Of a DNA stretch of 64,000 nt, positions 46,765 to 57,381 are shown in pieces (position 1 is the first letter of the stretch; every line of letters begins with the position of its first letter). The stretch comes from Tubulanus polymorphus. Lineage: Eukaryota > Nemertea > Palaeonemertea > Tubulaniformes > Tubulanidae. The translations under genes and the position numbers were made by a program. The stretch covers positions 2,046,001 through 2,110,000 of the forward strand of contig NC_134026.1 in the NCBI RefSeq assembly GCF_964204645.1, read 5' to 3'. A model generated the notes under the pieces. It worked only from the letters and a program-made list of their open reading frames with translations, did not search any database and was not told where the DNA came from.

Positions 46765-47661
46765 ATTATTGTGTAAATGAGCTTCTGAAAGAAAAGATGC
46801 AGGACTCAAGCTTAGTTACGAACTGGAATCTGCCAATTCAATCTTACTGATCACCTGGGTGGGTGGCTAAAGCGCTCTATGATTATGAATAATCAAATCA
46901 AGCTGAACAGGCTTCCTGCGAATACCGGTGCGGTAGGCTGCCTACCGTCCTTGTGTGCGATCATACATTTACATTACATTGTTGATGATGTTAATGTTTT
47001 CACATCGGTACTAATCAGACTTTCACTAAGGCAGGTGCTGCTTTATTAATAATCCGATATAGGATTGCGATCAATTTTCCACAGCAGAGGTGAAGCACAG
47101 AAGACACACAGTTCACACACAGACAGCACTGTCAGCAGGCCTAATTCTTTGAACGTAAGGGGAAGGCAATGGGCAGGCGATACACTACCAGCACTCTACT
47201 TCCTCGGAAGAATATCATTCCAGATAAAGTGCTTACGTTTTTGGATTCGATTTATCCTTTTCTTCTCGAGGTAGACCTAAGCACGCGCTGCTATTCGAAA
47301 AATATTTGAAAATTTATTCCACCTTAACCTACGACCTTGTGTTAAGGGTGCAGCCATAACCGAAAATGAATCCGGATCAGGGTACGAATCCTGTATATAT
47401 TTATTTTTTGATAAAATCCCAGATCATAGAATTTCTCGTGGACAATGGATCAGATCGAAATGAAACCTTATTTATCTCAAGTAGAATATGAATATTCAAC
47501 GACCTTATCAGAAAATCATCATTTGCTGGAAATGTGTTGACCCAACGTTAATTATCGGGATTCGAACCCTCCATACAACATTGTATTGAATTGTATTGTA
47601 TTGAATTTATTTACGTACACGTGGGTCCCAATTCGGGACAAACTTTGTAAATTGTTTAATA
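46765..47661. promoter_or_regulatory. Divergent promoter region of PCGF6 and NOP56
   Basis: About 900 bp between the two start codons. An acceptor just upstream of the PCGF6 ATG (about 46786) shows that PCGF6 has a 5' non-coding exon in this interval. The NOP56 start lies at the right end. The interval also holds a minus-strand Pol III B-box match (47558-47568) in a probable tRNA-like relic and TATTGAATTG repeats at about 47580-47615. Confidence 0.45.
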
Positions 47662-50600
47662 ATGGTAAGTGATTTTAATGATTCCTAGCCTTGTTGATTT
47701 TAAGATATTTTCGCTGTATATTTGGGAGCTGTCTTTGTTTTCTATGATAAGTTTATTTTGTCGTAATCTTCGTCTTGATAATGCTGTCGTTTTCTGGAAC
47801 TTTTGAATTGAATTGATTTTATTGTAAACATTTTACGATATAGCTACACAAACAAATAAAGTGCAATTTATCATTTTAATACGTCTGATCTTCATGTCAT
47901 TTATTACGCTTCTGGTTTGCAAACTGTTTGCGAGTAAAAGGCTTTCTCGTTCTTCTAATCTAAACGATGAAAATCTTTTATTCATGTTCGAATTAATCAT
48001 TTCAGGTTCAAACGTTCCACGTATTGTATGAACATGCATCTGGGTATGCGTTGTTCAAGGTGAAGGAATTTGAAGAGATGGCCATGTTTCTACCGGAGGT
48101 GGAACAAAGCGCGACTGATATCAGCAAATTCAATTCCATTGTGAATTTGGTTTCATTCTCGCCTTTCAAGAGTGGAACGAACGCTTTGGATAACATTAAT
48201 AGCATTTCTGAAGGTAAAAACTCATTCGTGAAATTTCAGCCTCCGTTCGCTAGATTTTATTCGATTTAATTAACGACGATTTGTATTTCAGGTATACTTC
48301 ACGACGATCTGAAGTTGTTCTTGGAAACGAATCTTCCTAAAGCGAGCAAGAAATCGAAATCTCTTCTCGGAATCGGCGATGCTAAACTCGGAGCGGCCAT
48401 TTCGGAGATGTTTGACAATGTATCTGTTAAACATACAGGCGTTACCCCTGAAATTATTCGTGGTAGGTTTTATGTAAAATATGAATAGGATGTTTATTCT
48501 AACAGGTTCTCTACAACTCCTTGATTCTTTAAACTCCTTTACAGAAAATGCTTTTGAGCTTCAATGTTCTTTAATTCGAGCAAATTGCCAGAAAATCCTT
48601 GAAGTTCCTTCACTTTTGAGAAATAATGATGATATTTTGAATAATGATATTTTGATTATCTGGGGGAAAGCATTTTGGTGTTGCACAATCTAATCTTCAT
48701 CAATTTCGTCTCCTATATTTATGTGTTTCATTCGTTTTTTCAGGGGTGAGGTATCATTTTCACCACTTGGTAAAAGGTCTAACAGAAAAATCGCAGTCGA
48801 AAGCCCAACTCGGTTTGGGTCACAGTTATTCGCGCTGCAAAGTGAAATTTAACGTAAATCGAGTTGATAACATGATCATTCAGAGTATCGCGTTACTGGA
48901 CCAACTTGACAAAGATATCAACACATTCTCTATGAGAATAAGGTATGTGAGGAGGCTTCTATGTGCCATTACACTTTTATAGAATGAGAAAATATGTTTT
49001 AAGTTCACTGCTTTACCTTGTTTGGATTTATTTTTTTTTTAAATCAGATTTAGGTGGATGATTTATTAAAAAGTTGAAAATATGTAGCTTTTCTGGTTTA
49101 TATAAGATTCATGCTATGATGATAAAATAGTGAAAATCCGTGTTGGATCTTCACATTGTGGGGTCTTGTATTTATATACCCATACGGTACACTTCAAAGT
49201 GTGCTAGTTGCAATTACTTTCTCCAACATATCTATTCATTTGTTTCAAAATTTATGGAGCATGTAATCGTTAAAATGGTACATTTCAGAGAATGGTATTC
49301 GTATCACTTCCCGGAGCTGATTAAGATCGTCAAAGAAAACAACTTGTTCGCCCGATGTGTGAAGATCATCAAAAACCGTAAAGAAATGACCGACGAAAAA
49401 GTGGCTGAATTAGAAGAAGTTCTGATGGACAGCGCTCTCGCGAAAGCAGTGCTCGACGCGTCGAAATCATCCATGGGTAAGTTATCAGTATCGGACTTGA
49501 GCTGAGATGTTAAATCCCGCTGCCCTGAGATTAAACTGACGCCAAGATGATCTTTCAAAAAACTAACGCTATATTAATTGATATTTTAGGAATGGATATC
49601 TCTCCAGTGGATCTGATTAATATTCAGATGTTCTGTTCACGTGTTATCGCTTTGGCCGATTACCGCAAATCTTTGTATAATTACCTACACAGCAAAATGT
49701 CACAAGTTGCCCCGAATCTCGCTGCACTCATCGGAGAACAGGTAAATCTGTCACAACTCGATATTTAGACACAATTCTAGTATTGATATTTACTGTTGAT
49801 CTTCATTTTCCATCCAGGTCGGTGCAAGGCTTATTTCGCACGCCGGTAGTTTGACTAATTTGGCAAAATATCCAGCGTCGACGGTACAGATTCTCGGAGC
49901 TGAAAAAGCATTGTTCAGGTATTGTATTGTAAAATATTGAAAGTCTTTCTTTTCTGAGTTCGAGAATTAAGAGATACTAATTCCGTAAATTGTGTGAATC
50001 ATTATTTCAGAGCTTTAAAAACAAGAGGAAATACTCCGAAGTACGGACTGATTTACCACTCGACGTTCATCGGCCGAGCCGCTGCAGCTAATAAGGGTCG
50101 CATTTCTAGATATTTAGCCAACAAGTGTTCGATAGCTTCGAGAATCGATTGTTTCTCGGAAAATCAGTCGTCAATATACGGCGAACATTTGAGGGAACAA
50201 GTCGAGGACCGTTTGAAATTCTACGATTCCGGTGAAACGCCCAAGAAGAACATCGACGTAATGAGAGAAGCTTCATCTCTGGTAAGAAGATTTAGAATAA
50301 TCTTATGAATAAATTCATGGGCAATTCTAGGGAAATTGCGAGACAGGGGTCCAGAAGCAAAGGAAGGACAAACTTTCTATAAAGAAGCCACGCAGGAGGC
50401 TGCAAGTAGAGTTAACCTTAGGTGTTCAAAATTGGGAATCTGAAACTGCGATTTCAGAGGCTTGGTAACTCTAAGTCTCTCAGAAACCAGAAATCGTACC
50501 TTTTCAGATTCTTCTTAGACAGAAATCGCCAAAACATCTGCCTTAGTTAAGTAGGCAACCTCCATAGGGATCTTAGACTAGAAAAGTGTCCGAAACCCCG

Positions 50601-50990
50601 AAGTCCACCCCTAAAATTTGTGCTGCTTCATGTATATCTTAAGAGGATTTTTGTTTGTGCTTCTAGGCAAAGGAAGCTGCTTTGAATGAAGCAAAGAAGG
50701 ACAAGAAACAGAAGAAAAAAGACAAAAAGAAGAAGCGAAAGTCCGGCGCCGCTGAGGAGGTCAAACAAGAAGCGATGGAAACTGATGAACCGCCGAAGAA
50801 AAAGAAGAAAGCGGACGTTACTTTGAACGAGACAACCGACGACGACGCTCAGACACCGAAAAAGAAGAAAAAGAAGAGCAAAGATAAATCGATGAACGAA
50901 ACGATGGAAACGGATACATCGGTGAATGTTACAACTGATGACACTGACACACCCAGTAAGAAGAAGAAAAAGAAGAAGAAATCGTCATAA
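47662..50990 (+). CDS. NOP56: NOP56, core box C/D snoRNP protein (538 aa)
   Basis: Nine coding exons: 47662-47664 (only ATG), 48006-48213, 48292-48462, 48744-48942, 49289-49476, 49590-49741, 49818-49918, 50011-50281, 50667-50990. The frame closes to 538 residues (human 594). Order: NOP5NT domain ([20 protein letters not shown]…), coiled coil/NOSIC ([20 protein letters not shown]), the Nop RNP-binding domain ([60 protein letters not shown]) and a low-complexity lysine-rich tail. NOP56 pairs with NOP58, fibrillarin and SNU13 on box C/D snoRNAs, guiding 2'-O-methylation and early pre-rRNA processing in the nucleolus. Vertebrate NOP56 introns host snoRNAs; I could not find a canonical C…D box pair in these introns. 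The start is fixed by the ATG|GTAAGT donor and phase 0. Confidence 0.97.
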
Positions 50991-51939
50991 ACTAACAATC
51001 CTTTCGTTCGATTTATTTTACTCAATTTCTTATGAAACGGCGATGATTTTATTTCGTTTTATGCATTTTATCTTAAATCATGAATAATACTAAATGATTT
51101 TACTGGAAAATTAAGCGAAATTTATTGAAGAATATCTACTATTATATGTGTACTTAGGTACAGCATTATATGAATGAAAAATGTAGCCTACAAAAGATAA
51201 TTTGAATGATGATATCTGAGGGATGAGTGACGTCCTGCAGCAGGTTAGCTTTAATTGAAGTGTCATTGCTGGATATATTCTCTTTAAAATACATAATGAG
51301 CTATAAGATAAATTTCATTCATGGTTTTGTAAATAATATTTGGTAAACTAGTGGCGGGTTACCGTTGGTAATTACATGTAGTGTCGGAATGGATATTTCA
51401 ATTCTAATATGGATGAAATAATGATTGATATTTTACTCATGTATGTAATGATTAAACAGTTGTATTTCGTTTCGTGCTTAACGTATGCAATTTGAAATTG
51501 AATATGAAAAAAACATAGAAAATGAATTTTAGTTTGTTGAAGCCTTTTTCATGTTGTGGATCTTCTCATTAACACATCCAGGATATCTAGACCAGATTAT
51601 ATGAAGGGTGAGGGGACTCACTAAACAAAGGAAAGGAATGCATGAAGGAAAAGTGGATATCGAAAGGATAATTAGTGCTTTTTGGGTTCTTGTTGAAGGA
51701 AGTCGTGCATCTTCGAAAAAGATTTAACGTGTTCCCGGTGAAGTGTCGTCCTCTGTGAACCATCTAGAAGAGGATCGTCTTTGTTTTCCAAAAAAAACAT
51801 ATTCATGACGTCATTTCGAATGTTCGCTTTTCAGTTGCATACACGTTTACATTCGAACACGATTTATCTTTTCATTGTTTCCAAAGCAACATCTCGGGAA
51901 CATCTTTGTTGACGCTTAGGGCTGGATTAAAGATGAGGC
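50991..51939. other. NOP56 3' UTR and spacer to the CCP gene
   Basis: AT-rich, with no gene I can support. No canonical AATAAA is seen within the first 300 nt after the NOP56 stop; an ATTAAA near 51450 is a weak alternative. The promoter and first exon of the downstream CCP gene may lie in the right part. Confidence 0.4.
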
Positions 51940-54900
51940 ATGAAAGGGGTCTTGTATATTATTACTCACTTGATAGGTTTCTTAGATAAAACAACGGATT
52001 TTAGTGAATGGGCCATAGGTAGCCTCATGTTTGAAAATATCTGGGCTCACATTTATCAGATCCATACATATCAACATATTAGAAATGGACGGCCGCATTC
52101 TGTATGCAATTTGTTTCCGGCTCTTGGTAAGTTTTCAAAAATCTGTAGTGTTGTGAAATGGCTAATTTCTTGTATTTACTTCAACATCGCAGAAGATCTT
52201 TCAGGTACTGAGCAAACATATTCTTCTTAATCTTCAACATATTCTTCTTAACCTTCAATCTTCTCGTGAACAAAATTGTCATGTTGGGTCCCTCGAGACC
52301 TGTACCAATCGTACGTACCATGTTTATGTAACTGGAGAACTAAGAGAAGAAGCAAATATTTCTAGCCTATGAATGCTATGAGTTCCAAAAGATAAACAAA
52401 TGTGAAAAGATTTTTTTTCATTGATATGATCGGTCACACCACAATTAATCGTAATTTGCAAAATTTGTAAAGAGAAAAAAAAATGAAAGTGTGTTAACAT
52501 TTTCTTTTATAGATTTTAGAACTTGTTCTATATCATAGTATATTCTTGAAAATATTTTGCAATGTGAGGGCCAGCATACGTATTTAGCTGATTAAGTACA
52601 CTGATATCGGGACATATCCCATGCTCGAAAATCTTTCTGTCTACGATAAGCTTATGTCAATGAGCGCGGTGAACTACACTCACTCCCGCACCACGAAAAC
52701 ATATATCTTTTCCTACAGTAATATGATTAATTTGTAACTTTTACAGTTTCAATCTCACGTCTTGACGGCTTATAACTTAACGGGTAAGGTAAACTCCACC
52801 AGGCTCTCACGACGATTCGATACAAGTATAAAAAACACGATATAGGCCTAGAAAAGTCTTCCATTAATGTTCTTCATTAGATATATACCGGTAGTTGAAT
52901 CGTGTGGCAGCTTGTTTTATTTTTTCCAGAGCTCGGGCAATGTCCTCCATTGAATGATAAATGGCCGAATGTAGTGATTACGTATTCAAAAGTCGATGCC
53001 TCTCCGAACGGAACAGTTACTGCGCCAACGTCAAACTTTTACGATCACACGAGTACGTCTATATATCACACAACAGTAACCCCGAGAAACCGCTCAGGAA
53101 ATGGCAGTAAGAATAATGGAGGATTTTCAAAGGAGGATTTTTGGAATTCAACTGACTACCCCGTCTCTCCGAAAAACAAAACTGAACACTACCTAACTCC
53201 AGGGGAATTGCGACCAGATCCATTTGGTGAGGCTCAAGGCGCCGTTCTTTCTGCAACATTACCGTCGCGCAAAAACGAAATATCACAAAGCGTCACAACA
53301 AACATCCCGACATTTTCAAATCACGATGGAAGGGTAATAACAGTTAGTAATCCTCCTAATAAAGGAACTGAAAAGTTCGCGCTAATGAATGACGTAAATC
53401 ATCATTCAACAACAGTAAAACCTTTCAAATCAAATCAAACAAGTAACTGGAAAAATAGAACAACAATTGATAGCAAGAACGTGGAAGACGATAAAAGGGG
53501 AAGAGGTAAACAGAGAAAATGGGCTGAAAGAAACCAAACATCCAGTGAACAGATGCTGAGAAAGAAGAGATCGGTAAAAAATGAAAAGAACAGAGGACGA
53601 AATGACACTATTCAGTTGACTATACAAAAATCTGCTTCTGTTTCATCAACTAAGATGTCAAAATCCCCAGCACTTGATGATAATCGTGTAATCAAAGCGA
53701 TAATCAAATGCAACGACAAGTTTTCATTCAGTGATGGAAGCCTCGTAAAAGAAATATATTGTAATAATGGGAGCTGGAGCGAATCATTTATACCTGGTTG
53801 CGTTATCAGTAAGTTGCAACTTCAATCTGAAATCACCAATAAGTTTACATTTTGTAAAACGTCTTGTAAAACTCACCTTTTGCGTATTTTGTTGTTTTAC
53901 AGAATTAGGCAAACGATGCCCCGATCTACCAGACGATCCGAATGGATTTATCGAGGAAGAACAATTCGCAGTCGAAGGCTGGACGGCAGGGGACACAGTT
54001 TCACTGAAGTGTAACAACGACTCCGTATTTTCTACAGATCCTACCGAGACGAAGATCATAAAGTGTCTACAAAGCGGAAGATGGAACATGGCTCGGCCGA
54101 TGTGCGAAGGCGCTAGTAAAATAATTGAAGGTTGAAGATTTTATACAAACTATACGTAGACTTGATAAAAATAATTACCCATACTTATATACAATAGTAC
54201 TTAAAAGTGAATGTTTTGTGTATAATTGATTATTAATCTCTTATATTACACATCCTTCCAGCGTCAAGTATGCAGTGTCCTCCATTGAGTGGTGATTGGC
54301 CGAACGTAGATATTTCATTGATAAAAAGTAGTCCAGATGACACGCTGCCGCATAGGAATAAAGATCCGTGGATTAAAGCCGCATTAAATGATTCTGCAAA
54401 TAACGGTATTAAAAATAAATCTAAGAAAAGTGATACAATAGATAAAACGGGATATACTATAAACAAGAACACTTCGAGAATACAGCCAACCCAAATATCT
54501 ACTATTTCAGAAACCTCGATAAGTATTTCAACACCCTTAAATCCAGGAATGGTTACTGAGAATTCAAAAGTTACTAATCATCTGGGTAAAGAAAACGAAA
54601 AAGATCATAAAGGTAAACCGATACACAATTCAAAAGAATCTGTCGAAGGGTCCACCAAAGATCATCGAACAGGAGCCGAGTCTATTCTAAATTCGATTGA
54701 AAGAGGTTTGCAAGACCATCGTAGAAAGAAGAGATCGACAAATACTGCTGTAGACATGACGAATTCTACTGCAGATACGAAAAGTAAGACGACTGGAAGA
54801 AATGCCATCTTTTTAGAACCAAGAATACGCAACATCTCGGCATTAAATCGCGTTAAAGCTATATACAAATGCCACGACGAATTTTCTTTTATCGATGGTA

Positions 54901-57075
54901 GCATCTCTAAAGAGATATTCTGTAATAATGGAAGTTGGAGCGAAATATTTGTCCCCGAATGCGTCCGTAAGTTGATACTTCTTTATTTCAAGAAAAATAC
55001 AGTAATGTTTTTTGTTCACTATCGTTTCTTTGGTGCGGGTGCTACAGCTTCACAGCGGAGTTTGTTGTTTGATCGATATTAGATATCTCGAATAACGTCT
55101 ACAGGTCGAAGATGCCCAAGTCTGCCCGAAGATCCGAATGGTTTCACCATCAAAAGAGATCATATAGATAAAGGTTGGAGAGAAGGAGATACGGTAAAAG
55201 TCGCTTGTAAGTTGAATTCAGAATTTCCGAATGCGACGAATCGTACGAAAGAAATAGTCATGCGGTGTCTAAAAGGCGGAAATTGGGACAAAAAACGGCC
55301 AATTTGTAAAGGTACAAATTTCAATTCAAATTCATTGATTTTGCGTTAAGAAATGGAAAATTTTGTTTTGCGTTACCTAATTATTCTAGTTACAATGTGC
55401 CCAGAAGCTCCGCCCATAAAGAATGCCAGAAATAATGAATACAGAAAGGCGGGTGGACGCAGTTATTACAAGTGTAAACACGGCTATCGATTCAGCGATA
55501 TGAAAACTACTAAAGCTATTTCCTGCGGTCATAATGGAAAATGGGCGAAAAACATAACTGATTACTGTCGGCGTAAGTTAAGTAATTTTCATGATGCTTT
55601 GGCGAAACGATTTAATGTATATTTTAGATCTTACGATTTGTCGTTTGCTGCATGGGAATGCTATTACTTGAATATACAACTTCATTTACGTTTTGTTGAT
55701 GATGATATGTTGAGATATTCTATCCAAATTCTACAGTGTCCCGATGTCCCGCTTTCAAAAGACCAGTTAGTGCACGTTGTAGTGGAAAGGATCCGTCTCC
55801 TACACCTCCAGTAATCGAAACGTGTTCGTGTGGACCGAATAGATGGTTTGTAACAAAAGAATTACTAGTTTATCTTTATTGCGATAACTATGGACATTGG
55901 AACACTTCATTGCCGGGAGGCTGCGAAGGTAACATATTTATACAGCCGAACTTCTCTAACTTGTCATCAGATAAGGTATCACATTCTTAAGTCGTCGATA
56001 GTAGTTCCCCCTATGACCATTTAACCCAGTTTGAATGTATATAAACAAACGAATGTACGATGAAGAATCACAGAAACTTGACTTCTTCCCGCGCATTGAT
56101 TGAAATTCTAACAATTTCACCTACTCGCTTAATGAAACATCAGATTGCTATTTCCCTTACAGACATTTCATGCCCTCCTCCAAGAAATATTACCGGTACC
56201 ACATTCACGAACATTATACCAGGCAGAGATAGTTATCCGGTTAACTGGACTGCCGAATACGTATGCCCTGCAGGTCACGTGTTTCCGGGTGGAGGTGAAC
56301 GAACATGGGCTATTTGTTCACTTTATTATCCTGGCCGATGGAGCACTGGGAATTTCTACCTGAATCAATCTTGTGTTCGTAAGTATCAAAATAGATATGG
56401 TTCAATAATATGCCATTTGCTAATATAACGAACGCTTTGTCATAGCATGTCATTTTTCGATATTTTGCGCATTTCTAGAGGTTACATTTTTTTTGGTTAC
56501 ATTTTGATTAAAGCTAAAGTTTGCCCAAGCGTAGATGAAATACTTGAGCGTAAACGCAAATTATTGAACAAAACTATTCTCGACTCGCGATTACCAAAAC
56601 TGACGCCACTGGACGACACTTTTGAATTCAGAAGTCGTTTGATGGTTGAATGTGTAGATGATGGATTCTCGCTGCCAGACGACACCAGACAACGTGTTGT
56701 TCAATGTGGGTCGGATGCCAACTGGAAACCGAATGTCGCACTTTGCATCGGTAGGATATCCGTGACACCGAGTGAGCAGTTTATCATTTTCATCATTTCG
56801 TGTTGAATTATAAAATCACCATTCATCTTTCAGAAAATGCCATCGTGATAAGAAAGTATAAACATGAACCTGTAGAAGCCGAACTAGCGGCAGCCATCGG
56901 AACAGTTGCCATTATCATAATAGTCGCTATATTGATGAGTATAATCGCATTAGACGCCAGCAATTTGATGAAAAGTTATCGTTTACTGTGCTACAATCTA
57001 CGACATGCCGGAAAAAAGAATAAAACTCGTCCGATTAAACTGTCAGAGGAAATCCAATTAGAAGAAATCGCTTAA
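51940..57075 (+). CDS. Single-pass membrane protein with about eight CCP/sushi modules, two of them split by long inserts (about 1086 aa)
   Basis: Exons: 51940-52126 (uncertain first exon), 52930-53808, 53903-54115, 54262-54966, 55105-55311, 55390-55572, 55737-55928, 56163-56378, 56514-56750, 56834-57075. Every intron is phase 1, as in shuffled CCP genes. Each middle exon encodes one module (four Cys plus a Trp before Cys4). Exons 2 and 4 start with CPPLxxxWPNV, then have 256 and 198 residues of Ser/Thr/Asn-rich insert before Cys2 (IKCNDKFSF / YKCHDEFSF). Each insert carries a furin-like site (RKKR at 53559-53570, RRKKR at 54720-54734). Exons 3 and 5 are a second, ordinary module type (RCP.LP.DPNGF). 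Exons 2-3 and 4-5 thus look like a tandem duplication. The last exon has a membrane helix (AAAIGTVAIIIIVAILMSII) and a basic tail of about 45 residues. CCP proteins usually act in complement control, adhesion or synapse organisation; I know no family with this architecture. Confidence 0.85.
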
Positions 57076-57166
57076 TAGGGCGAAATGTGTTACGTAAAAC
57101 CGTCAAATGTATATATTTCGCAGACCAGTGTCCAGTAGTACTTTACAATTTGATATTCTATCACAA

Positions 57167-57172
57167 TTTATT
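57167..57172 (-). terminator. poly(A) signal of the PAN/C-type-lectin gene
   Basis: AATAAA on the minus strand (TTTATT as written), about 210 nt past the lectin stop codon and only about 90 nt from the stop of the convergent CCP gene, so the two 3' UTRs probably overlap. Confidence 0.45.
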
Positions 57173-57381
57173 CACTGTGCTCAGTTTACCGGAGTTGGAC
57201 ATTGATCAATAACTTTATCAGATTATGAATATTTGATGGTTCGATAATAATTATTCGTTTCATGTTATTGTAATTTACAAATGTAAAATGAGTCAGTTCT
57301 CTTAGTAAAGCCCAGTGCGTGTGATTCTATGATGTAATGTAGTAAAAGTAGATTGATTAGTTGCTTGTAGAGTTTTGTACG

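Noticed and set aside
49050-49130. Possible box C/D snoRNA in a NOP56 intron (ATGATGA at about 49115)
   Set aside because: A box C match is present, but no CTGA box D or terminal stem occurs at a usable distance. The same holds for the match at about 48625 in another intron.
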